13,031 nt of DNA from an uncultured bacterium (GTDB lineage: Bacteria > Patescibacteriota > Saccharimonadia > Saccharimonadales > Saccharimonadaceae): NCBI GenBank assembly GCA_938036745.1, contig CALHWG010000033.1:1-13031 (forward strand), read 5' to 3'. The notes under the pieces are model-generated. The model saw only the letters and a list, made by a program, of their open reading frames with translations. It ran no database searches and was not told the origin of the DNA. A program made the position numbers and the translations under genes. This document shows, one piece after another, positions 6,358-11,210 of this stretch (the stretch's first letter is position 1; each line of letters begins with the position of its first letter).

Positions 6358-7917
6358 ATGAATAAACAACTTTCGAAAAAGCTAAAAGAACTGCCAAATT
6401 CTGCTGGCGTTTATTTTCATAAAAATTCGAAAGATGAGATCATTTATGTTGGAAAAGCGGCAAATTTAAAAAATCGTGTGCGGCAATATTTTCAAAATTC
6501 GCGTGGAAAAGATCCGAAAACTGAATCTCTGGTAGCGGAAATCGCAATGACTGATTGGATTGAGGTTGAGACTGAAATTGATGCGCTATTTTTGGAAAGT
6601 GAGATGATTAAGCGCTACAAGCCACAATACAACATACTTTTGCGGGATGATAAGTCGCCAACTTACGTGCGAATTGGTTTTCGTGACAAAATTCCGCATG
6701 TTAGTTTTACTAAAAATCCGCTTGATGATTTGGCGGAATATTTTGGCCCATTTTACAATTCTAATGCAGTGAAAAAATCGGTGCGGCTGCTTCGAAAAGT
6801 CTTTCCGTATTATTTGAGCGAAAAAATGCCAGCTAGAAATAGTTTAGATTTTCAGATTGGCTTAACTCCTGGGCTGGAAAATTTTAAACCAAATTCGCCT
6901 GAATATCAGCAAAAAATGACAGAATATAAACGTAATTTACGCCAGCTCTCGCGATATTTAAAAGGTGAGCGAAAAATGCTTCAGCTTGAAATTGAGAAAG
7001 AAATGCTTGATTTTGCAAATGAACAGAATTTTGAAATGGCCGCAAAAAAACGTAACCAACTTCGAGATTTGAGTGAGCTTGGCAAGCAAGTTATTTTTTC
7101 GAATGAGGAATTTTTGGACATTTCGAAAGATCATGCATTAGCGAAATTGGCGGAAATTCTCTCGCTCGAAATTCCGCCGCGGCGAATTGAGGCTTATGAT
7201 ATTTCGCACACGGGTGGAAAAAATAATGTGGCGTCGATGGTGGTTTTTACGAATGGTCTGAGTGATAAGCGAGGGTATCGAAAATTTAAAATGACAACTG
7301 GCGGAAATGATGATTTTCTTCATATGAAAGAAGTTTTAATACGGAGATTTTCAAAGCGAAATGAAAAATGGGGGCGGCCTGATTTGGTTTTGATTGATGG
7401 TGGTAAGGGCCAATTGAGTGCAGTGCGGGAAGTTTTGCCGAGCGATATTTTAGCCATTGGAATTGCTAAGCGTGATGAAGAGATTATTTTTGATACACAA
7501 AATTCAAACCTCAAAACTAGTTGGTTAGATAAAAACTTCGAAAAAAATGATAGAGATTTTTCTGTTCGGCGAGAGGGTGATTTTTTGATACTAAATTTAC
7601 ACCTTTTGCAAAGCCATTCACACGGCCACGCTCGTAACTTACTGGGTGAAAGTAATTCGGAATTCAGTGATTTGACTAAACTTTTTCAGCGGATTCGTGA
7701 TGAAGCTCACCGATTTGCAATCAATTATCATTCGAATCTAAGGACTAAAAAACAAACTCAGAACGCACTAGAAAAAATTGATGGCGTAGGAGCGAAAACG
7801 CGGGCAAAATTATTGCGAGAATTTGGTTCGTTGAAAAAAATTCGTGAAGCTCCCGTGCAAGAGCTTTCGAAAATTGTTGGTGAAAAATTAGCGCAAAAAA
7901 TTAAGCAAAATTTGTAA
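6358..7917 (+). CDS. uvrC: UvrABC excinuclease subunit UvrC, compact form
   Basis: UvrC makes the two incisions around bulky DNA lesions together with UvrB. Domains in order: GIY-YIG nuclease (residues about 10-95: GVYF, IIYVGKAANLKNRV, catalytic E80 in ALFLESEMIK); the UVR motif for UvrB contact (about 208-243, EKEMLDFANEQNFEMAAKKR); the RNase H-like nuclease (D281 in AYDISHTGG, D347 in LIDGGKGQ, H451 in RDEAHRF); and helix-hairpin-helix DNA binding (about 472-519). At 519 aa it is shorter than the usual 590-620. Most of the shortening is between the UVR motif and the RNase H domain, where about 40 residues replace roughly 140. All three catalytic acid/His positions of the second nuclease remain, so it should be active. 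Translation appears leaderless. Confidence 0.95.
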   Translation: MNKQLSKKLKELPNSAGVYFHKNSKDEIIYVGKAANLKNRVRQYFQNSRGKDPKTESLVAEIAMTDWIEVETEIDALFLESEMIKRYKPQYNILLRDDKSPTYVRIGFRDKIPHVSFTKNPLDDLAEYFGPFYNSNAVKKSVRLLRKVFPYYLSEKMPARNSLDFQIGLTPGLENFKPNSPEYQQKMTEYKRNLRQLSRYLKGERKMLQLEIEKEMLDFANEQNFEMAAKKRNQLRDLSELGKQVIFSNEEFLDISKDHALAKLAEILSLEIPPRRIEAYDISHTGGKNNVASMVVFTNGLSDKRGYRKFKMTTGGNDDFLHMKEVLIRRFSKRNEKWGRPDLVLIDGGKGQLSAVREVLPSDILAIGIAKRDEEIIFDTQNSNLKTSWLDKNFEKNDRDFSVRREGDFLILNLHLLQSHSHGHARNLLGESNSEFSDLTKLFQRIRDEAHRFAINYHSNLRTKKQTQNALEKIDGVGAKTRAKLLREFGSLKKIREAPVQELSKIVGEKLAQKIKQNL

Positions 7918-7940
7918 TTTTCTTGAAATTTTGGTAAAAT
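7912..7940 (+). promoter_or_regulatory. promoter of the two-helix membrane protein gene
   Basis: TTGTAA (7912-7917, overlapping the uvrC stop), 17 bp, then TGGTAAAAT (TAAAAT at 7935-7940). The ATG at 7954 follows only about 6 bases after the predicted start, with no ribosome binding site. Confidence 0.6.
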
Positions 7941-7953
7941 ATACATAAGTATT

Positions 7954-8637
7954 ATGGTGGGTAAAGGCAGAATTAAAAAGCGTCTTAAACAGATACAATC
8001 GCTTAAAAATTGGCAATTGTTTATTTTACTTATACTTGTTATTTTTGTAAATTTAACAGCTCTACGTTTGAATAATGTAGGAATGATTCGTAGAAGAGAG
8101 GCTGTTGAAACGGCTGATAAATCTGGCGATGTTGAAGCTACCAGAAAAGCAACAATTGAATTAGCCAATTACGTTTATGCTCATATGAATAGTGGCGGAA
8201 TTTTTTATAGTGACGAAACTCACTGGTTCAAAATGAATCGAGAGGTGAAAATTGTATGGGCAAATATTTATGAAAGTGATACGAGAAAAGCCGAGCAGGT
8301 TGCTCGTGAAACTGAAAGTAATAATCCGAATGGAAATATTTTTAAAAAGGCTGAAGAAGCTTGCCGGCCAAGGTTTCGGGGTGGATATTCTTTAGCGTAT
8401 CAGCAGTGTATTTTAGATGAGCAAAATAAATATCCTGCAAGTAGTCAGGGCCAAGTTAAGGCTGAATACCCAAATATTTCAGAATATACTTATAGTTTTG
8501 TTGCGCCAATTTGGTCACCAGATTTAGCCGGATGGACAACTTTAGTGGCAATAATTTTAATTTTTATGATTATAATAAAAATGATAACAACTATAATTCT
8601 TAAGCTTATTTTGAAAAAATATACACCAAAAGTGTAA
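7954..8637 (+). CDS. two-helix membrane protein with a large external domain, unknown function
   Basis: This 227-aa protein has a basic N-terminus (KGRIKKRLK), one helix (about 22-40), a soluble domain of about 155 residues, and a second helix (about 197-222) followed by a basic tail. By the positive-inside rule both ends are cytoplasmic and the middle domain is outside. That domain holds two cysteines, C137 and C152, which could form a disulfide, and a segment typical of a conserved fold (NPNGNIFKKAEEACRPRF). I do not recognise a named family, although the overall pattern looks like proteins I associate with Saccharibacteria. It is 36 bp downstream of uvrC with its own promoter and probably no functional link to repair. 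Confidence 0.75.
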   Translation: MVGKGRIKKRLKQIQSLKNWQLFILLILVIFVNLTALRLNNVGMIRRREAVETADKSGDVEATRKATIELANYVYAHMNSGGIFYSDETHWFKMNREVKIVWANIYESDTRKAEQVARETESNNPNGNIFKKAEEACRPRFRGGYSLAYQQCILDEQNKYPASSQGQVKAEYPNISEYTYSFVAPIWSPDLAGWTTLVAIILIFMIIIKMITTIILKLILKKYTPKV

Positions 8638-8643
8638 AAAGGC

Positions 8644-8672
8644 TTGACACCACTTTAAAACTGATATACAAT
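8644..8672 (+). promoter_or_regulatory. promoter of the 68-aa protein gene
   Basis: A consensus TTGACA (8644-8649), 17 bp, then TACAAT (8667-8672). The -10 overlaps an in-frame ATG at 8671, which therefore cannot be the start codon; the gene begins at 8707. Confidence 0.75.
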
Positions 8673-8706
8673 GAAAATATATAACAGTAGTAATGAAAGG
8701 ATAGAA

Positions 8707-8913
8707 ATGGCTTATAGTCAAACAAATTCAAAAGGAATTACATATTATTTGCACAAAAGTGAAGTAACTTTGCGTGGCGGAAAACCACAAACAATTTACT
8801 TCTTTGCTAAAAAAGAAAAGAACGATAAGGGTGAGCCTTGCGACCTTCCAGAAGACCGAATTGTAAAAGAAAATCCACGAAACGGATTCTTGACAGTTTC
8901 TCGTAAGAAATAA
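8707..8913 (+). CDS. conserved small basic protein (68 aa), unknown function
   Basis: The protein starts MAYSQTNSKGITYYLHKSEV and continues TLRGGKPQTIYFFAKKEK to a basic RKK end. I recall small proteins with the same NSKG-x-TYYL, TLRGG-x-x-QTIYFF and VKENPRNG blocks in Saccharibacteria and other bacteria, annotated as hypothetical. It has no signal peptide or helix. The start at 8707 is favoured by AAAGGA at 8696-8701 and because the upstream ATG (8671) lies in the -10 box. The strong promoter and terminator suggest a well-expressed monocistronic gene. A beta-rich nucleic-acid-binding role is plausible but unproven. Confidence 0.85.
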   Translation: MAYSQTNSKGITYYLHKSEVTLRGGKPQTIYFFAKKEKNDKGEPCDLPEDRIVKENPRNGFLTVSRKK

Positions 8914-8923
8914 TCAATTTGTA

Positions 8924-8956
8924 AAAACCGCCTCTCATTCAGATGGGGCGGTTTTG
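8924..8956 (+). terminator. terminator of the 68-aa protein gene
   Basis: AAAACCGCCTC (8924-8934) pairs with GGGGCGGTTTT (8945-8955) over 11 bp with one wobble. It is GC-rich with a short T run. Confidence 0.8.
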
Positions 8957-8971
8957 CTAAATTTAAAACAA

Positions 8972-8993
8972 AAATAAAAACGCCAATTAGGCG
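8972..8993 (-). terminator. terminator of the Ile2-like tRNA gene
   Basis: Read on the minus strand, CGCC-TAATT-GGCG is followed by TTTTTATTTTT. The stem (8981-8984 with 8990-8993) starts 5 bases after the tRNA's CCA end. Confidence 0.65.
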
Positions 8994-8997
8994 ATTT

Positions 8998-9073
8998 TGG
9001 TAGGGGATGCTGGGTTCGAACCAGCGACCAATCGTGTATGAGACGACTGCTCTAACCGCTGAGCTAATCCCCC
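8998..9073 (-). tRNA. tRNA with anticodon CAT, probably tRNA-Ile2
   Basis: The 76-nt cloverleaf includes an encoded CCA. The acceptor GGGGGAT pairs with ATCCCCT (first pair G-U). The D arm is GCTC/GAGC with an 8-nt loop, the anticodon stem GTCGT/ACGAT encloses loop CTCATAC, and the T arm is GCTGG/CCAGC with TTCGAAC. The 8-nt AGCGGTTA D loop and the TTGGTCGCTGGTTC stretch closely resemble E. coli tRNA-Ile2, whose CAT is read as AUA after lysidine modification by TilS. It lacks the initiator C1-A72 mismatch. Ile2 rather than elongator Met is inferred from this resemblance. Confidence 0.9.
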
Positions 9074-9078
9074 GACTA

Positions 9079-9107
9079 TTTAATTATATCAGAAAATGTG
9101 ATAAAAT
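9079..9107 (+). promoter_or_regulatory. extended -10 promoter of the FtsB-like gene, leaderless
   Basis: TGATAAAAT (TAAAAT at 9102-9107) has a weak TTTAAT (9079-9084) 17 bp upstream. The predicted start falls on the GTG at 9114. It interlocks with the divergent tRNA promoter. Confidence 0.55.
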
Positions 9108-9111
9108 TAAA
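9083..9111 (-). promoter_or_regulatory. promoter of the Ile2-like tRNA
   Basis: On the minus strand TTTAAT (9111-9106), 17 bp, then TGATATAAT (TATAAT at 9088-9083), ending 9 bases before the tRNA's first base. Confidence 0.6.
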
Positions 9112-9113
9112 TA

Positions 9114-9554
9114 GTGAAATTAAACTTAAACGATTTAAAAACCAAAACTCGCCGTGCGAAATATTATTTTTCGAACGATATTTTAACTTTGAGTAATATT
9201 ATTATGGCCAGTGTAATTTTTATCTCGATAATTTGGGTTTGGGGAAATATTGCGGCGATGGAGAAAAATTATTCAATTCAAAAAAAGCTCGAACTCAAAC
9301 AGCGCCAAGCTTTAATTGATGAAATTAGCTATAAAACACTTGAATATGAACAAAAATATCTGAAAAGTTCTGAATATCAAGAGCTTGCCGTACGTGAAAA
9401 ACTTGGTCTTGCAATACCGGGCGAGCATGTTTTGATTCTTTCGAAATACCCAGAAGAGCAAAAGAAAGAACAAGCTAAAACGCCAAAACCTTCAAATTTT
9501 ACGCAATGGATTAATTTTATTTTTGGTGGAAATGCTCAAAAAGCAACAAAATAA
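9114..9554 (+). CDS. ftsB: FtsB/DivIC-like cell division protein (septum formation initiator)
   Basis: FtsB/DivIC proteins are bitopic divisome members that join FtsL and FtsQ/DivIB to activate septal cell-wall synthesis. This 146-aa protein fits: a cytoplasmic N-terminus, one helix (about 27-46, with FISIIWVWGN), a coiled-coil stretch rich in Lys, Glu and Gln (about 47-85), and the conserved KSSEYQELAVREKLGLAIPGE block followed by VLIL. The C-terminal 35 residues are a less conserved tail. The GTG at 9114 is chosen because it is the first codon after the -10 box and gives the needed N-terminus; the next ATG lies inside the helix. No ribosome binding site is present, which fits leaderless translation. 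FtsL is less likely given the EYxExxAREKLGLxxPGE motif. Confidence 0.8.
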   Translation: MKLNLNDLKTKTRRAKYYFSNDILTLSNIIMASVIFISIIWVWGNIAAMEKNYSIQKKLELKQRQALIDEISYKTLEYEQKYLKSSEYQELAVREKLGLAIPGEHVLILSKYPEEQKKEQAKTPKPSNFTQWINFIFGGNAQKATK

Positions 9555-9564
9555 TTAAAAACTC

Positions 9565-9593
9565 TTGACTTTTAAGTGTCTGCGTGATAAAAT
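9565..9593 (+). promoter_or_regulatory. promoter of the initiator tRNA
   Basis: TTGACT (9565-9570), 17 bp, then TGATAAAAT (TAAAAT at 9588-9593), 13 bases before the tRNA's first base. It is one of the strongest promoters in the window. Confidence 0.75.
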
Positions 9594-9606
9594 ATAAAAC
9601 AGATAT

Positions 9607-9684
9607 CGCGGGATGGAGCAGTCTGGTCAGCTCGCTTGGCTCATAACCAAGAGGTCGTAGGTTCAAATCCTACTCCCGCAACCA
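9607..9684 (+). tRNA. initiator tRNA-fMet (anticodon CAT)
   Basis: The 78-nt cloverleaf includes encoded CCA. The acceptor CGCGGGA against TCCCGCA leaves the C1-A72 mismatch diagnostic of bacterial initiator tRNA. The D region (GGAGCAGTCTGG) and loop CTCATAA also match initiator tRNAs. The anticodon stem CTTGG/CCAAG has only two of the usual three G-C pairs at positions 29-31, T29-A41 replacing G-C. A promoter and a strong terminator flank it as a single-gene unit. Confidence 0.95.
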
Positions 9685-9698
9685 AGAAATTATTTCAA

Positions 9699-9738
9699 AA
9701 AAATAACTTTTCAAAAAATGGAAGGTTATTTTTATTTA
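9699..9738 (+). terminator. terminator of the initiator tRNA
   Basis: AAAAATAACTTTTC (9699-9712) pairs with GGAAGGTTATTTTT (9720-9733) over 14 bp with two wobbles, followed by a T-rich tract. Confidence 0.75.
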
Positions 9739-9740
9739 TA

Positions 9741-9776
9741 AAAATTAAAAATCGTTACAGAATTTGCAACGATTTT
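9741..9776 (-). terminator. terminator of the elongator-Met-like tRNA
   Basis: AAAATCGTT (9748-9756) and AACGATTTT (9768-9776) form a 9-bp stem. Read on the minus strand it comes after the tRNA and is followed by T-rich sequence; it may also work on the plus strand. Confidence 0.65.
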
Positions 9777-9788
9777 CTATATAATTTC

Positions 9789-9865
9789 TGGTAGTAGCGG
9801 CAGGGATTGAACCTGCGACCTTAGGCTTATGAGTCCTACGCTCTAACCAACTGAGCTACGCTACC
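9789..9865 (-). tRNA. tRNA with anticodon CAT, probably elongator tRNA-Met
   Basis: The 77-nt cloverleaf includes encoded CCA. The acceptor GGTAGCG pairs with CGCTACT (first pair G-U). The D arm is GCTC/GAGC with AGTTGGTTA, the anticodon stem TAGGA/GCCTA encloses loop CTCATAA, and the T arm is GCAGG/CCTGC. The GTAGCTCAGTTGGTTAGAGC start and loop CTCATAA resemble E. coli elongator tRNA-Met. The last anticodon-stem pair (A31-G39) is mismatched. It has its own promoter and terminator. Confidence 0.9.
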
Positions 9866-9876
9866 ATAATGTTTAT

Positions 9877-9905
9877 ATTTTAGCACATTGAAAAATTTTT
9901 TTCAA
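9877..9905 (-). promoter_or_regulatory. promoter of the elongator-Met-like tRNA
   Basis: On the minus strand TTGAAA (9905-9900), 17 bp, then TGCTAAAAT (TAAAAT at 9882-9877), 11 bases before the tRNA. Confidence 0.7.
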
Positions 9906-9908
9906 GAG

Positions 9909-9934
9909 AAAAGCTCGCTAATTTTGCGAGCTTT
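9909..9934 (-). terminator. terminator of the 40-aa protein gene
   Basis: AAAGCTCGC (9910-9918) and GCGAGCTTT (9926-9934) form a 9-bp stem beginning 6 bases after the stop codon on the minus strand, followed by TTCTCTT. Confidence 0.75.
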
Positions 9935-9940
9935 ATATTC

Positions 9941-10063
9941 TTAGATTAAATCTTCGAACTCGTCAAATTCATTGAATCGTGAAATTCTTGCATCAATGAA
10001 GTTTCGTAGTTCTTTTTTAGTTCGGTGCCTATCCCATGAGGACATTCGTTCGTGTTGTACCAT
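9941..10063 (-). CDS. 40-aa charged small protein, unknown function
   Basis: The short frame starts MVQHERMSSWDRHRTKKELR and continues NFIDARISRFNEFDEFEDLI before TAA at 9941-9943. It is basic in the first half and acidic at the end, and looks alpha-helical, without signal peptide or membrane segment. It has every sign of a real gene: a TTGACT / TGTTATTAT promoter, AAAAGGA 7 bases before the ATG, and a hairpin terminator just after the stop. I do not recognise it. The charge pattern would suit binding to RNA or a protein partner, but no function can be given. Confidence 0.7.
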   Translation of the reverse strand: MVQHERMSSWDRHRTKKELRNFIDARISRFNEFDEFEDLI

Positions 10064-10102
10064 TTATTTTCCTTTTTTGTTTTTAATAATATTACGTTAT
10101 TT

Positions 10103-10131
10103 ATAATAACATATAAAAATATAAAAGTCAA
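10103..10131 (-). promoter_or_regulatory. promoter of the 40-aa protein gene
   Basis: On the minus strand TTGACT (10131-10126), 17 bp, then TATTAT (10108-10103) preceded by TGT, the extended -10 form used elsewhere in the window. Confidence 0.7.
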
Positions 10132-10163
10132 GACTTTTTTCGAAAAAAACTTAAACATTTTTC

Positions 10164-10192
10164 TTGATTTTAGCTTGTGCTTATAATATAAT
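10164..10192 (+). promoter_or_regulatory. promoter of the three-gene operon
   Basis: TTGATT (10164-10169), 17 bp, then TATAAT (10187-10192). The first ATG at 10206 lies about 6 bases after the predicted start, so the leader is too short for a ribosome binding site. Confidence 0.7.
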
Positions 10193-10205
10193 TTAAATAA
10201 AGCTT

Positions 10206-10934
10206 ATGGAAATTTGGATGATTTTACTAGTGGTAATTTTAGCAGCAATGGTGCATGCTAGTTTTCATTTGAGTATTAGCGTTCTAACACTTTTGAGTGG
10301 GCATACTTTAAGTAAGAAGAAGTCGCATTTACAATTAACAAAGCTGTCTATGTCTTTAGTTTTTGGGTCAGTTTTTGCAACTATTCTTATTTTTTCAACT
10401 TTTGCATATTTTGCTGGAATATTTTATAATATCGCATTTTCGAAAGTAGCTTGGGCAGTTTTGGCTGGTATTTTAGTTGCTGCTGGGATCTCAACTTGGA
10501 TTTTTTATTATCGAAGAGGCAAAAACATACAAAATAGTACGGAACTTTGGATTCCTCGTTCAATGGCGAAGTTTCTTAACGAGCGAGCAAGCAAAACTGT
10601 TCATTCGGCTGAAGCTTTTTCGCTAGGAATTGTGAGTGTTTTAAGTGAAATATTGTTTTATTTTGCATCTTTGGCGATTTCAGCAATTTTAGCCTCACGC
10701 GTTTCGCTGGCCCATCAATTTGCTATTTTAGTAATTTATGTTTTAATTTCTAATTTACCAATTTTTAGCATTGCTTGTATGATTTCTGGTGGACATCCAA
10801 TTTCAGAGATTCAAGCTTGGCGGAATAAGAATAAGCGTTTTATGCAATTTTCAGCAGGTTTGGGAATGATAATTTTAGCGTTTATAACTGGTGTTGTAAT
10901 TTTTACACCAGAGTTCTTAGGAGTTTCACTATGA
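10206..10934 (+). CDS. six-helix membrane protein, first gene of operon
   Basis: This 242-aa protein has about six hydrophobic segments (residues near 3-28, 45-72, 79-101, 136-162, 165-190 and 214-236). The loop at 102-133 is charged and probably cytoplasmic. The first helix contains AAMVHASFHLSISVLTLLSGH, with His and Ser residues inside a membrane segment. The even helix number and pattern of small residues recall CcdA/LysE-type transporters, but I cannot assign it to a family. Its stop overlaps the next start by 4 bases (ATGA), so translation of the two is probably coupled. The context with an ATP-cone and a reductase-like flavoprotein suggests nucleotide- or redox-responsive transport or signalling, as inference. 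Confidence 0.75.
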   Translation: MEIWMILLVVILAAMVHASFHLSISVLTLLSGHTLSKKKSHLQLTKLSMSLVFGSVFATILIFSTFAYFAGIFYNIAFSKVAWAVLAGILVAAGISTWIFYYRRGKNIQNSTELWIPRSMAKFLNERASKTVHSAEAFSLGIVSVLSEILFYFASLAISAILASRVSLAHQFAILVIYVLISNLPIFSIACMISGGHPISEIQAWRNKNKRFMQFSAGLGMIILAFITGVVIFTPEFLGVSL

Positions 10935-11200
10935 GAATGGTTGTAAAATCTGATGGAGAAGTTGAGAGATTTGATTATAAAAAATTGCAAAAATCCTTGA
11001 GTGAGACTTTCTTAATTGTTAGATCTCCAGAAGGACAAAGTGATGAATTTATTCGAAAAACTCTTCTCGAATTTGCGGATTGGCAAAGAAACAAACCAGA
11101 AATTACAAGTGGCGATATTCGAAGACAAACGGGAGCAATTTTACAGAAAATCCATCCAGAGGCAGCGTATATTTATAAAAATTTCAAGAGCATAATTTAA
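10931..11200 (+). CDS. free-standing ATP-cone domain protein (89 aa)
   Basis: The ATP-cone binds ATP/dATP and normally forms the allosteric N-terminus of ribonucleotide reductase or the core of NrdR. Here the whole protein is that domain: MVVKSDGEVERFDYKKLQKSL at the start matches the V-x-K-x-D-G-x-x-E-x-F-D-x-x-K-I pattern, and ITSGDIRRQTGAI with EAAYIYKNFKSI at the end matches the family's closing helices. The NrdR zinc ribbon is absent (no N-terminal Cys pairs), as is any reductase domain. It overlaps the membrane protein gene by 4 bases and ends 10 bases before the flavoprotein start, whose ribosome binding site overlaps this stop. It may act as a nucleotide sensor for its neighbours. Confidence 0.75.
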   Translation: MRMVVKSDGEVERFDYKKLQKSLSETFLIVRSPEGQSDEFIRKTLLEFADWQRNKPEITSGDIRRQTGAILQKIHPEAAYIYKNFKSII

Positions 11201-11210
11201 GGAGTAAAAA

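Noticed and set aside
7758..8168. 136-codon minus-strand frame across the uvrC end and the next gene
   Set aside because: It overlaps two plus-strand genes with good evidence and has no recognisable protein content.
8671..8706. Upstream ATG adding 12 residues to the small basic protein
   Set aside because: The ATG lies inside the TACAAT -10 box, so it would not be in the transcript; 8707 has a proper ribosome binding site and gives the conserved-looking N-terminus.
9946..10158. A 70-codon minus-strand frame over the 40-aa gene
   Set aside because: Its N-terminal part runs through the promoter of the 40-aa gene, it has no ribosome binding site, and the shorter frame ends exactly before the terminator.
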